Assembly: GCA_946803715.1 (NCBI GenBank)
Contig: CAMPET010000162.1
Span: 93,493 to 157,492 of the forward strand
Direction of reading: 5' to 3'
Source: Beroe ovata
Taxonomy: Eukaryota > Ctenophora > Nuda > Beroida > Beroidae
DNA length: 64,000 nucleotides
Positions 1-10,998 of this stretch are shown here, piece after piece. Numbering within the stretch: the stretch's first letter is position 1; each line of letters begins with the position of its first letter. A model generated the notes under the pieces. The model had not been told where the DNA came from. It searched no databases and was given only the letters and a program-made list of their open reading frames with translations. Made by a program: the position numbers and the translations under genes.

Positions 1-25
1 TTGAAATAACCTCATTATAAAAAAA

Positions 26-69
26 AGGCTTAGGTAGGTATGCCAAAGGCTTAGGTAGGTATGCCAAAT
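26..69. repeat. Two-copy direct repeat at the left edge
   Basis: A unit of about 20 bases (AAAGGCTTAGGTAGGTATGCC) occurs twice in tandem. It is short and has no evident function. Confidence 0.6.
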
Positions 70-163
70 GTCGCACCGCTGTTGTACAATTGTGTCGTCT
101 GAATTTGAGTTTAGCTGTCGATTGTCGTTCTAGAAATTAGGTCTAACCTATCCTCTATGATAG

Positions 164-988
164 GTTCCAGAGTGGATGGATGAAGACCTTGTGCAGAGAA
201 TGGTCCAGTTTCAGGAAAAGGTGGAGGTTTACTGTCGGTCACCCGAGATAGGTACTTTTCATCACATGGCAGATCACGATGATTACTTGCTTTTAGTAAG
301 TTCCTACTCTCTTCAGTTGTTTTCTTTACTTTACACGAAACTTTCTTTCCACAGAGGAAGATGGCACCGATCTTGGTGCAGACCTCGAATCAGAGTATCC
401 CCGTCGACTAAGTCACGTCGACAGATTCAAACTCGGGAGATTCCGACAAGGTGAGCGCAGATCTAGACGACCACGTTTGATTGCAATATTAGGGAATTGA
501 AATTTTATAGCACTTGTATTGCGAGATAATTACGTGATCTGTAATTAGGCTTCTGAATCATCAGGATCCGAAGAAATTGGTATTCAATACTCGGTATCCG
601 ATACTTTCAAGATAGTGAGAACTGAGATAGTTACTAGATTCATCGGATACTCATATCCTTGGTTTTTTGCGTCCTTGTCCAATATTTAGGGTCAGACTTC
701 AATCAGCATCAGTAGCGTTAGCTATATAGTACATGGCCAGGTGTCAAATATTGGGTGTAGCTCCAATGTAATGGCTATGGATGGAAGGTGATCTGTCCAC
801 CCTAGCTCATAATTAACATGGACCACGTTCTCCTTCTATTTGTACACACACACACNNNNNNNNNNNNNNNNNNNNNNNNNNNNNNNNNNNNNNNNNNNNN
901 NNNNNNNNNNNNNNNNNNNNNNNNNNNNNNNNNNNNNNNNNNNNNNNNNNNNNNNNNNNNNNNTAAATACACAACACAACACAACACA

Positions 989-1028
<40 letters not shown>

Positions 1029-1533
1029 CACCTGCATGGGAGACTGAGAGAGATAGAACCTTGTTAGAGATTGCTGTTATCATGCATATGTAGTGTTTCA
1101 ACCCGTTCTCAAACATGAACCCCGCGGAAAGCAAAGGTTGTCACCATAAGATTTCCATACTACGTCTAGTCGAGCGAGTTGTTGTAACACACGTATGATC
1201 ATGATAGGATCCCTGTATCTGACCAATTACCCACTTACATCATACGCGATCATAGGTTATATCTCCAAATCTGTAATATATAGAACGTTATTATACTGAC
1301 TGCCATAGCGACACCCATCATGTTAGAATAGAGATATGATCTGTCGAATATAATGGACTAAGCTGGGCACGAGCTGTATAATGACGAATGATGGTGATAT
1401 ATTGAATGTTATTTCAGAGATGGGTGCGAGGGACACTCTCCAGAGGGTCAAATCGACCAAATACATCCGACGGCTGTGATGCGTCGTGCTCTGATCGCTC
1501 CCGAATCTGCTGCTTCTGATGCTAAAGTTACAA
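164..1533 (+). CDS. 3' part of an unidentified multi-exon gene
   Basis: Three in-phase exons can be joined: 164-295, 357-450 and 1420-1533, flanked by GT donors and AG acceptors. The reading frame enters open at 164 and there is no start codon in good context, so the gene probably begins upstream of the window. The first exon encodes an acidic, helical-looking stretch (residues such as WMDEDLVQRMVQFQEK), the second an acidic then basic stretch. The acceptors of exons 2 and 3 read CAGAG. Exon 2 stays open only if the second AG is used. For exon 3 the second AG gives the longer frame, while the first AG would end the protein at a TGA at 1477-1479. If exon 3 is full length, a last exon at about 2216 closes the frame at once (TGA 2224-2226). 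I do not recognise the family. The splice pattern supports a real gene; its function is unknown. Confidence 0.4.
844..1024. repeat. (CA)n microsatellite with a 108-base N gap
   Basis: CA repeats flank an N gap at 856-963 on both sides, so the gap is most likely an unsized CA tract. ORFs through it are artefacts. Confidence 0.9.
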
Positions 1534-4253
1534 GTAAAGTTCCGTGTTATAGCTTAATCTGTGTATTCCGTGTGATTTAAGTTACTTCCTTCAGATACAA
1601 ATGCTATTACATTATTCAAGTACATAACTTTTGTCTTTGGTAATATTTTCTGCAGATCGCGAATAATATGGCTTCTTTAGATATACCGGAACGATTTAGT
1701 TAGATCCCAGAGATTGTAGGACATATAGTTTTTAGGAAAGCTTCCGATAAGAATTATTGCATATTATATTGCAAGGTTTAGAGTCTGGCTAAAACTGTGG
1801 AGGTCTGGTCGTGCACCTAACCAGTATGTTGTAGCTATTATTCGCCAACTTGTGCAAACACAAGTCACAAAATACTTACTATAACGAACGTGATAGGCGT
1901 CACGTTATCCGTGATCATATCTTCATATCTAGCTCCCCTTTTCCTGCTCTATAGTTTTTCACTGATTCGGTTACCGAAGCTAGCTACAATCACAGAACAC
2001 CATAACAATGATATGCACAAAGTTACCAATTATAAATTGCATGGATGATTTCATACACACACACACACTGCTTGTTGCTTTCTCCAACGAAATATCGTAT
2101 CTTGTGTAAAGTGTGATTCAGATGTGGATGAAAGTATTGTATGTTTGAAGTATGTTTGAGGTGCTTTCAATCTAGTTAAGTGCTTATTTTAATGTGTTTG
2201 TTTACTTAATTTCAGAGAATTTATGATCCGATGCATTCCTATGTAGAACTGAGAGTCCATGTGCTTGATTTTCGATCCCGCGTGCCCGAAGTGTTTCCAC
2301 AAAAACACCAGTGATCTGTCAAGTGTCATGTGACATTCACGTAGTTATAACGATAAAAACTCGTCATAGAAACTTCTTCTTTGTGACACATACGGGGTGT
2401 GACCGATTACTAGTATTCCTAATATTATGGATGCTGCCATATTTTATCATAAATATTATTGATATTGTTATGTTTGTATCGGAAGCATGCAGAATTGTGA
2501 GGAGAGAGAGGCTCAGGCTAACTGGATGGGAACTTCATCCTCAATTTGGTCTTCAATTAAGCAAGCACAAATTGCAATACGCGCGAGTATTATTACGATA
2601 TGTCATTGGCTAGATGATATATCTCTCTGCAGCTATAGTATAGATCTGTAACTTGTTACTTTATGTTACCGCCGATACCTGATGATGTTACCGTCGCCTG
2701 ATGTTACCTGATGTAACCGTTACTGTTATAAACAATCGTAATAATACCTCCTTTTATTTCTTTACCATATTTTTGTTTAAAATTTAGTTATCTATTATAA
2801 AGTTAGCACTTAGCAGTTTTATTTCATTCTCAGTTTTCATTCCCAGTTTACGATCGATATCTTAATTTCAGTACCTGTATAAAGTCCATGCAATGCCCTA
2901 ATGATACCCCACAAAAACACACATTGTCCATTGAATAGTTGAAATGCAACTTACACAATGTATGTGTGATATATTAATTATTCTGAACACGTTATATGCA
3001 CGTCACGTGACACGCGCGCACATGACGTCATTTTGCACGTGGTGCGCGCATGACGTGCGCGTGACAACGATTGCACTGCTGCTCCGGCATGAAAGTGTGC
3101 TTGTCAAGGAAAAGTTCCCGTGACTTGTGACGATTATGCCTCCCATTAGTTTTACAGTAAGTACTTGTGAGTCACGTGTCACAATCACGTGTCACGTGCT
3201 CAATATCGCACACAACATGGCCTGCTTCTACACAGGGTGATCGGTAGTGCGAGCAATTTGTTAAGTCTGAGAGAAAGTGCTGTAAAAAGAGCGAGGCAGA
3301 AAGCTTGTTGTGCGTTATGCATTGTGTTATGACGGAGTTAAGAAAATATATCCTTGTGTTTTTGATAGCCTCGTTGTATCCTTCTGACCGCATTGATTTC
3401 CACTTGCTTTCAATCAAATTTGTGCATGTTTTATATTGTAATTTTTGAGATCAAGTCAGTTATTTTATCAAATGCAATCTCTTCGCAATTCGTCGCATGC
3501 ACACTTTCTAATTCTACTTCTAGATTCAAATAGATTGGATAAAGTAACAAACTTTCTAGAAAGTATAAATTACAGGCGAATCTTTGAAGTCAGTACCTAC
3601 CTATAAAAGTCATCAGTACCATGCACCCAATTTCACCTCATTCTTGCAGAGCATTCGTATTTCTGGCCCCTTTACAACGCAACTTTCCGCAGTTTCAATG
3701 AGCACATAACCTATTGGCGGAGGAATAAAACATTGTTATGACGTTCACAAATTCTATCTCGTAATAATTCAGTAATATTCACCCTAGAAATAATGTGAGG
3801 TCAGGAGGTAGTAATATATTTTGTACTGTGCCCTAACAACGTGAAGAGTTGTATATTCCCCCCTGCCATCGTAGTTTGTTGTGTCACAACGGTAAACTTT
3901 TAGTAATCATCCAATATATGTGAAGTTAAAGTTCATGATAATTTTGTGTGATTTTGTGACACACATAACCATGATAATCGCGGATGACGATACATTTTTC
4001 TCTGATTCGTGGTGATTCTCAGTGAGCCATCCACGGTTTTTAGACGATCTCTTGTGAATCTTATTCACTTTATCATCGTTTTACCCTCGTAGAATAATTC
4101 AGTTCTACAATCCGACTCTAGTGTCTCATCATACTTGAGAATCAGTTATATATATAAGCCGGTAGTTCTCCCACAAAAGAAGATGTTCTCCCTCTTTTCA
4201 CTTTTAACCTGATAGTCCTCAGCAGGAACCCCTCCCCAATGAATTAACATGTG
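1534..4253. other. No confident gene; intergenic or 3' UTR sequence
   Basis: AT-rich sequence. An ORF at 2311-2613 lacks an early ATG and shows no codon or splice support. Around 3000-3200 there is a cluster of CACGTG and GTCACGTG-like words with local GC richness, which might be regulatory for the zinc-finger gene that starts at 4254. I see no RNA gene or recognisable mobile element. Confidence 0.4.
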
Positions 4254-6461
4254 ATGGGTAATGTTATTCAACCAATTGAGACCTCGAGCGCAGAGAACAA
4301 CTCACACAACGCACCTCTCAAACACAATGGACAAATTGTCCTCGCAGGTAAAAATTAAAATGAGAAAAACTCCAATTCGTGATCGCTTGATTCATTTTTC
4401 CCCTGAATAATTAGCCTCTGATGTCATTCGTCAGTCTGACTATCATATCACTGATGACGTAGTTCATCTATTATGCATAAAATGACGTCATGGTTACTAT
4501 GTGTGACGTCATTCCAATACCAGGTGAGGTGGTAGAGGACTTTACCAGTCCTCGTAGTGCTGGTACGAGGCAAAACTCCGGAGAGGAGAAGAGGGTTCGT
4601 TTCCAGAATGTGGATAACGACCATCAGCAAAATGTTGTACAAGTTAAAACTAATGAGGTTAGGATCATATTCGTCATGATATTGGCTTTCATTGGTGTGA
4701 TATTGGGTTTTCCGTTGTTGTCCGGTTTAGTGCCAGTCAGGATTGATCTGCTGGTTAATCGAAGTTCTGTATATACCTGCTCGAAACTTAGTTCGGTTTC
4801 ATGGAGTTCTCAAAATTAAACTTTTTCGCGATAAAGAATTATTCTAAGAAGCATAATTCTTTAAAGTTTTGCATGAATAATGCCCGATTGCTGAGACATA
4901 ATCTACTCTACATGCTTGTTAACAACAGTTTGTGTGTATGTGTGTGTGTCTGTGATTCTGTGTGTGTGTTTTCGTGATTGTGCGTGTGTGTTTGTGCGCT
5001 TTTACGCATGTCTGTGTATGTGTTTGCATGTTATTAGCACTCTGGCTGAAACATATTGTCTCTCAGTTTGGCACACGTATTATAACAAGTGCGAATAATA
5101 CTCAAGTTTACAAGTGAGGATGAGTTGAAACTTTCGTTGATAGCCATATGATTGGCCATTTTTAAGTTATTAACTAAGTGCGACGTTCAATAATTGTCTC
5201 GTGAGAATTTTAAGTGATCTAATGTCTATCGAATGAATAAAGTGTGATCGTTATGCCGATTAAGTTTAATAAAGGCGAAAGTGAGCATGAAAATTAAGCT
5301 TTCTAGTTTTTCTGGGACCGTGGAGCAAGGAAAGCGTCAGTCCTTAGCCTACACTTGATGAATCAATTAATCGCTCAATTGCTCAATTATCCAATTATCA
5401 ACCTCACAGAACAGGAGCTCAGCCAGTAGTAGTGGATATGAGAGTAAGAGTTGTTCCAGTATTGATAGTGACGGGGAAAATGCCAGGGAAGAATCCAAGT
5501 GAGTATCACTCGATTTTATCCCGTTTTCCAATTTCCTCCAAAAACCACTATAAAAATGACCCCATATTTCAAACTATGTCTAACTATTCCCGAACCCCAC
5601 AGCGATGCCATCTCGCCTCTGTACAGCTCTGCGATCAAGGAAATCCTGACTTGTGACGAGTGCGGAAGGAGGTTTGCCAAGTCAGGTCCCTACCTCACCC
5701 ATATCAGAAGTCGAGTACACTCGGGGTGTAGTCCTCCGGAACCGAGTTCGGGAAATGCCGTCACTAAGCGGAGCGTACCTGTCGATATAAAGGAACACCC
5801 GAGTCCGAAATCCATAGCGAAAGCGCATGCTGACACCATCAGAAAGACGAAGTCTTACAATCAGGTGAGTGTTGTTTTGTGTTATGATTTGTTTTGAAGG
5901 AGGGACTCTTTGTGCAAAAAACTATAATCTGTGATGCACATTCATGATTTACCATACTGATCACTGATCAGTGATCACCACGATCTACGGCAAATGTTCC
6001 ACGTCACCACCGATCCTCTTCGCATCGACCCACTCCTTTTCACTACAGTCTCCACAACTTTGATCTCTCCTGAGTTCTCACATGCTCTTACCCACTTACT
6101 CACTTACTCTTGCCCACTAGACCCCCATTCCAGCTCCATATCTGCTCCAGTCCGCTCCATCTCAATTCATGATGAAGTTCATCTTGTCTTCACTCCACTT
6201 CATTCACTCCACTTCACTGCCCAATGAGATTCTCCCTGACCAGCGAGACTCTCCCCCCAGGAACGAGACCTCCTGTGGGTAGCCCCTGAGCGACTGAGAC
6301 CCAAGTCAGCCCGGCCTGAACATCGCATCCTCGGTCCCCATGGCAACTCGTATCTCCACTGGCTGAGTCACTTGGAACGCCTCGATCAGTTGAGCGATGA
6401 GACGGAGGGCAGTGAGGCTACGGAAACTCCCCCTAGTACCGGCGAGAGCACACTTTGCTAG
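4254..6461 (+). CDS. Single C2H2 zinc-finger protein, five exons
   Basis: Exons 4254-4347, 4524-4657 (or ending at 4642), 5410-5498, 5603-5864 and 6261-6461 join in phase with canonical splice sites to give about 259 residues. The start is the ATG of MGNVIQP at 4254, the first ATG of an exon that opens in frame. A classical C2H2 finger lies in exon 4: Cys123, Cys126, His139, His145 (CDECGRRF...HIRSRVH). The finger has long inter-histidine spacing and no linker to a second finger, so it may bind protein or RNA rather than DNA. The N-terminal 100 residues are Ser/Asn-rich and look disordered. The C-terminal exon carries a conserved-looking segment with WLSHLERLDQL, then an acidic Ser/Thr tail ending at TAG 6459-6461. 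I do not recognise an orthologue. The exon phases make the model strong; the function is open. Confidence 0.7.
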
Positions 6462-7299
6462 AATATGTGTGTGTGCGTGAGTTGGACTCTGCGAAGATTC
6501 GGTATCCCAATGCACTATTATGTCGATTGTCGAGGACAATTCTGGGAACGAGTGGGATGTTTTCACGGATTTCATTATCGCAGATCTGCTTCATCGATCG
6601 AAAACTTTGGTCTTGCTGGAATTTTTCCATGATTTGAGAGGACAGGTAGACGCATCTGTACTTTATCCCGAGTCCTAGTGAATGTACAGACATCTGTTAC
6701 CATCTTTGTCCGTGACCGAGATGACAACAGCTTCGAGTTCGAGTTGCCATTTCAGATGGGATGTCAAGAGTAATCGTCTTGAATGCTGTGAACTGTGGGT
6801 GTGGAATGGAATTTGTCTCGACCTCGAACATCAAACGATTGCATCAGCCTTTTTTCTTAAAATTTTTCACGTTTTTCAAATAATCGAAATTGTTTGTGAT
6901 TAGAAGTGTGTTAGTGAGAGTGTTAGAAGACCATTTGATACGTTTTAATTTTATTGTTTTTACCAATCATTCGTTCGAAATTGTCTAAAGTGATAAACCT
7001 GTCATCTGATCATGATTGCCAATCAAGGGGTCGTTGATTGGTGATGGACCTATGAACGAGAATTCCAGTAGGTTCTCATACTCGCAGAACAATAGCGGGC
7101 ATGGCAGTGGGGTTATTCGATCCTCATAGCACAATCCAAGCGTGGGTCACATTTCATCACCCTCCCCACATAGCAGTAACATGTCATGTGATCCCATCAC
7201 ACCCCTCCGCTGTAGTATGCGGAACGCCCACTTAACACTCCACGGTGTCAGATAACAAGAGGGTGTAGCTGTGTAAGTGGTGTCAAGCACGTTAAGTGG
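6462..7299. other. Intergenic sequence between zinc-finger and SIX genes
   Basis: About 0.8 kb with no supported coding exon. Short ORFs at 6455-6637 and 6682-6903 have no splice or family support. It presumably holds the 3' UTR of the zinc-finger gene and the upstream control region of the SIX gene. Confidence 0.4.
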
Positions 7300-7306
7300 T
7301 ATATAA
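7300..7306 (+). promoter_or_regulatory. TATA box of the SIX homeobox gene
   Basis: TATATAA in the context GGTATATAAGG lies 80 bases upstream of the ATG at 7386. With the usual 25-30 base spacing, transcription would start near 7330 and give a short 5' UTR. This fits an intronless, tightly regulated developmental gene. Confidence 0.55.
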
Positions 7307-7385
7307 GGTGAAATTCGTCAGATGAGGTATATCTCGTTCTATCATCATCATCAATACGAAAGCAACTCTTACGAAGCCAGTGACG

Positions 7386-8342
7386 ATGTTCGCCTACACA
7401 TCTATTCCAGCTCCCATGGAGCTCCCCCCTATGCAACCACTCCAACTTCCCCTTTACACCCCACTCTACCAACTCCCCCTCCAAAACATGACACCCCATG
7501 TCATGTCCCCCCAGCTCCCCATCTGCTCTGAGCAGCAAATCCCTCCTCCTGTATCCAGTCCCATGCCTCCCCCTCAATACCCTCTTCCTCCCCAATACAA
7601 AGTGGAGGCTTCCAGTCCCTGCCCTATGAGCTATGCTCCACAGACCACCACCTACACCCACCCTCCTTCTTACAACTACCCCTCCATCATCCTACCCCAG
7701 AACTGTCTGCCTAGCCCGGCACCACAACAACCTGCCGTGTTTCACTTCCCCACTCCCCCTCCCACTCCCACCACTCTCCCTCCACTCCAATCCCTCCCAC
7801 TCCTCCATGCTCCCACCACCCCCGCCACTGACACCCTCCCCACTATGCTGTTTGCCAGACGACTCTTTGCCTCTCAGAGGTACACAGAGTTCCAGCAGTT
7901 TGTATCCACCACAACGTTCCCCGAATCATGCCACCACGAGTTGAGGGATCTGTGGCTGGAGAGTGTCTACTCTTCCCACATCGACAAGACCGGCAAACAG
8001 CTCACCCCCATGATCCGCCACAGACTGAGGAAGCGACACCCCTACCCTCGCACCATCTGGAGTGGTGAACACACTACCTACAACGTGAAGCAGAGCAGTA
8101 GGGACCGACTAGCGACATACTTCGCTCAGAACCCCTATCCTACAGCTGCCGAGAGGAGGGTCCTGGCCAAGGAGACGGGGATGGAGTACAAAAGTGTGAC
8201 TCACTGGTTCAAGAACAGGAGATCCAGGAGCAAGGTTCCCGTGAACACGTCCGAGACCAGTGATGGGGTTTCCGATACATCATCTACTTCATCAGCTTCT
8301 GCCGAGCTGGCTCAGTTGACAGAGTCCCTGATCTATGGATGA
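7386..8342 (+). CDS. SIX-family homeobox transcription factor, intronless, partial SIX domain
   Basis: One 318-residue ORF. Residues 1-150 are very rich in Pro, Leu and Thr with no homology that I can see. Residues about 154-220 match the C-terminal half of a SIX domain (FARRLFASQRYTEFQQF, then ELRDLWLES). The domain runs straight into the SIX hallmark PRTIWSGE (221-228) and a homeodomain at about 227-286. Helix 3 reads VTHWFKNRRSRSK, with W274, F275, N277 and R279 at the invariant positions. SIX proteins normally read VSNWFKNRRQRDR, so the N-to-H and Q-to-S changes are divergent. A full SIX domain is about 110 residues, so the N-terminal half, used in contacts with EYA cofactors, is missing or unrecognisable. 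No upstream exon was found. The gene is convergent with MAP3K1, with 351 bases between the stop codons. SIX membership is secure; the subgroup (1/2, 3/6 or 4/5) is not. Confidence 0.88.
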   Translation: MFAYTSIPAPMELPPMQPLQLPLYTPLYQLPLQNMTPHVMSPQLPICSEQQIPPPVSSPMPPPQYPLPPQYKVEASSPCPMSYAPQTTTYTHPPSYNYPSIILPQNCLPSPAPQQPAVFHFPTPPPTPTTLPPLQSLPLLHAPTTPATDTLPTMLFARRLFASQRYTEFQQFVSTTTFPESCHHELRDLWLESVYSSHIDKTGKQLTPMIRHRLRKRHPYPRTIWSGEHTTYNVKQSSRDRLATYFAQNPYPTAAERRVLAKETGMEYKSVTHWFKNRRSRSKVPVNTSETSDGVSDTSSTSSASAELAQLTESLIYG

Positions 8343-8693
8343 TTTAGTTTTTCATAGTATTTGTTGTTATTTATTTATTTGATATTTATGCTTATTTAAC
8401 ATTCCATCGAAAACTCTTGTTATGATATAAGTCTTAAAAGAACATAATTCAGATACAAATTATAAATGGCATAAAATAGTAAAATACCCTCCAAAATTTA
8501 TAGAAATTGTATTGTTACAAACTTATCCAAGGCAATTAAAACTTTTCAAAAAATAAAAAATACTTCAAAAGTCCGAATCCCTAGCCATGATAACCTTATA
8601 AGTGCCACAATAAAGAGTTAGTCCGCTCCCTTCTTACTCACGTCTATAATTTTCTCCTTGCCAATTCTGCTTGCTTATCGGAAAGAATCTTTC
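8343..8693. other. Convergent 3' UTR interval
   Basis: Shared spacer between the SIX (+) and MAP3K1 (-) stop codons. AATAAA signals occur on the + strand at 8552-8557 and near 8609. TTTATT runs near 8370, which read AATAAA on the - strand, could serve MAP3K1. If these are used, the two 3' UTRs overlap. Confidence 0.5.
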
Positions 8694-9449
8694 TCATCCA
8701 GTCAGATTTAGATGTGGCAGCCTCGTGAACACCGCATGCGTGAGCAACTCCGAAGCCGTGGCCCGGTCGGCAGGTAGACTCTCCAAACACCGCTGAATCA
8801 AATCCTTGGTTGGTGGGGACACATGCTCAGGGATCTGGGGGCTCACAGACGCGGACGCGATCTTGTAGATCAACGCGAGGTGGTTCGTCAGATCACGTGC
8901 ATTCCAAGGAGGTTTTCCCTCGAACATCTCTAGCATACAACAACCTATACTCCAGATATCACAGTGGCGACCGTAGTCCTCGCCTCTCAAAACCTCCGGC
9001 GCCATGAAGGCGACGGTACCGAGAAGCTCGCCTCGAAACTGCCCTGCCGGGGTTATACTGGCGTGAAGTTTGGCGGCAGTCCCGAAATCCCCGATACGGA
9101 GGCTCCGACCAGTGCTGTCGATGAAACAGTTTGCTCCCTTCAAATCTCTGTGGAGGAACCGGTTCGTGTGGAGGTAGTCCACAGCAAGGACTATCTGTTG
9201 GGTGTAGTTGAGTGTGACCTTCTCGTTGAACGCTCCGAACTTGTCCAGCAGTGCAGAGATTGAGCCACCCGGCATCCACTCGACAAAGATGTTGAAGTGT
9301 CCATCCAGCTGTATGGCACCTGATACATCGAGAATCAAAATCATGGTTTGAGAAAAAGTGTATGCAGTTCTGGAAAACTATAGAACACAATACTCATAGT
9401 CATACTGGCCGGATATTGCCCCTGGCATGGCACGAAGGGGGGGGGGGGN

Positions 9450-9547
<98 letters not shown>

Positions 9548-10723
9548 AGAATGTAGAAATCCTCATAAAACGTGATCTTATCTCAGTTCTCACCAATGAG
9601 TCTGATGATGTTGCGGTGAGAGAGTTGTCTCATCATGGAAATCTCCTCTCTGACAGTGTCGATCACCTCATTCTGCTCACTCTCAGTGTTACGGATGAAG
9701 GATACCTGTGGGATATGACAAGAATTTTTCGAAGGAATCTCCATGGCATTTCCAATTTTGGCTGGGCTCATTTAAAACTGTAGAAATGAACATATGTATG
9801 TTAAAGTACGCTCTGAACTACCCTCTAAAACCCTTAGGTTCGAGTATGAAATGCTCATGTACCTGTTTGACACACATGAGTTGGCCCTGACTGAGGTCCC
9901 ACGCACAGTAACACGTGCTACAACCACCGACCCCAATCTGCTGACCCCTCTTCCAGTGGACACCCTCTATGTACGACCCATTAGTCTGAGGGAGGTGTCA
10001 TCAGGTCGACCACAATAAGATAGTAGATGATGGAAAAATTCAACATTCGCACATGTTCTTTCAATATGTTCTTTCAATATGCTTTTTTCTAATTTCTAAT
10101 TGAAACGAAACACGTCTTGTTCTATACTATACGCTGATATCGTTATGTCTTACCCCGCTAGGTGAGTAGAGAATCAGATCATCGGTTTCGCTGAACGCTG
10201 GTATATCTGGTAGAGGTGTTTGCCCTGGAGGACGGCAGAGGTAAGTACAGTTGCTATGGTGAGGTGTGGTGATATAAGGGGCCAGACGTGGGGTTTTGCG
10301 TTATAGAATTCTGTTGTTACTTGTTTTCGTACGCCTCGAATAAACGCAAGTTCAAACCAGTTTTCTTATCCCAGGGTAAGTTACTCACCCAGGGACAAGT
10401 TTTTAGCTCTGGCAATGGCAAGTTCGTAGTCCTCGTCTGCTCGCAGATTTTTCTTCCCAGAGTTACCACTGCTGTTACTGCTAGTGTTACCTTCACTGCT
10501 CGGAACAGAATAATGTCAGTGAATCCTCATACTGGTGTCATGGCAACATGTCATTGTTGCTATAGCAACCTGACACTCACCTCGGACTAGGAGAGTTGCT
10601 GTGTTGGTTGAACTGCGGAGCAACATGATCATGGAACAGAGTCTCCATGGTGGGCAAACTCTGGGGCCGAGGAGAGCTCATCTTTCTCTTTCCTGCGTGA
10701 GTTTAGTTTGCTGCAACCGTGGA

Positions 10724-10755
<32 letters not shown>

Positions 10756-10956
10756 ACACACATACACATACACACACATTTCGTTCGTGTTTAGAATATA
10801 TTATGTAGTTTTAACGAATAAATATAACTTGAAAACTGCGGATGACGTGTAAATGAGGAATGATAATCGCACAAAGACTCGACTAAGGAGACACAGCAGG
10901 TGCTTATTGAAGTGCTGATTGTTGGATAGAAAAATAATGTCAAGAAGGACNGTGTA

Positions 10957-10998
<42 letters not shown>

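Noticed and set aside
802-1134. ORFs through the N gap at 856-963
   Set aside because: Composed of Ns and CA repeat translated as repeating Cys-Val or Thr-His; no biological content.
2311-2613. 100-codon + strand ORF with hydrophobic stretch
   Set aside because: No early ATG, no splice sites, no recognisable family; composition like AT-rich random frame.
7248-7661. 137-codon antisense ORF over the SIX gene
   Set aside because: Complement of the Pro-rich N-terminal coding region; a shadow of biased codon use.
9362-9783. Poly-proline and poly-glycine ORFs
   Set aside because: Translations of the C98/G12 homopolymer in a MAP3K1 intron.
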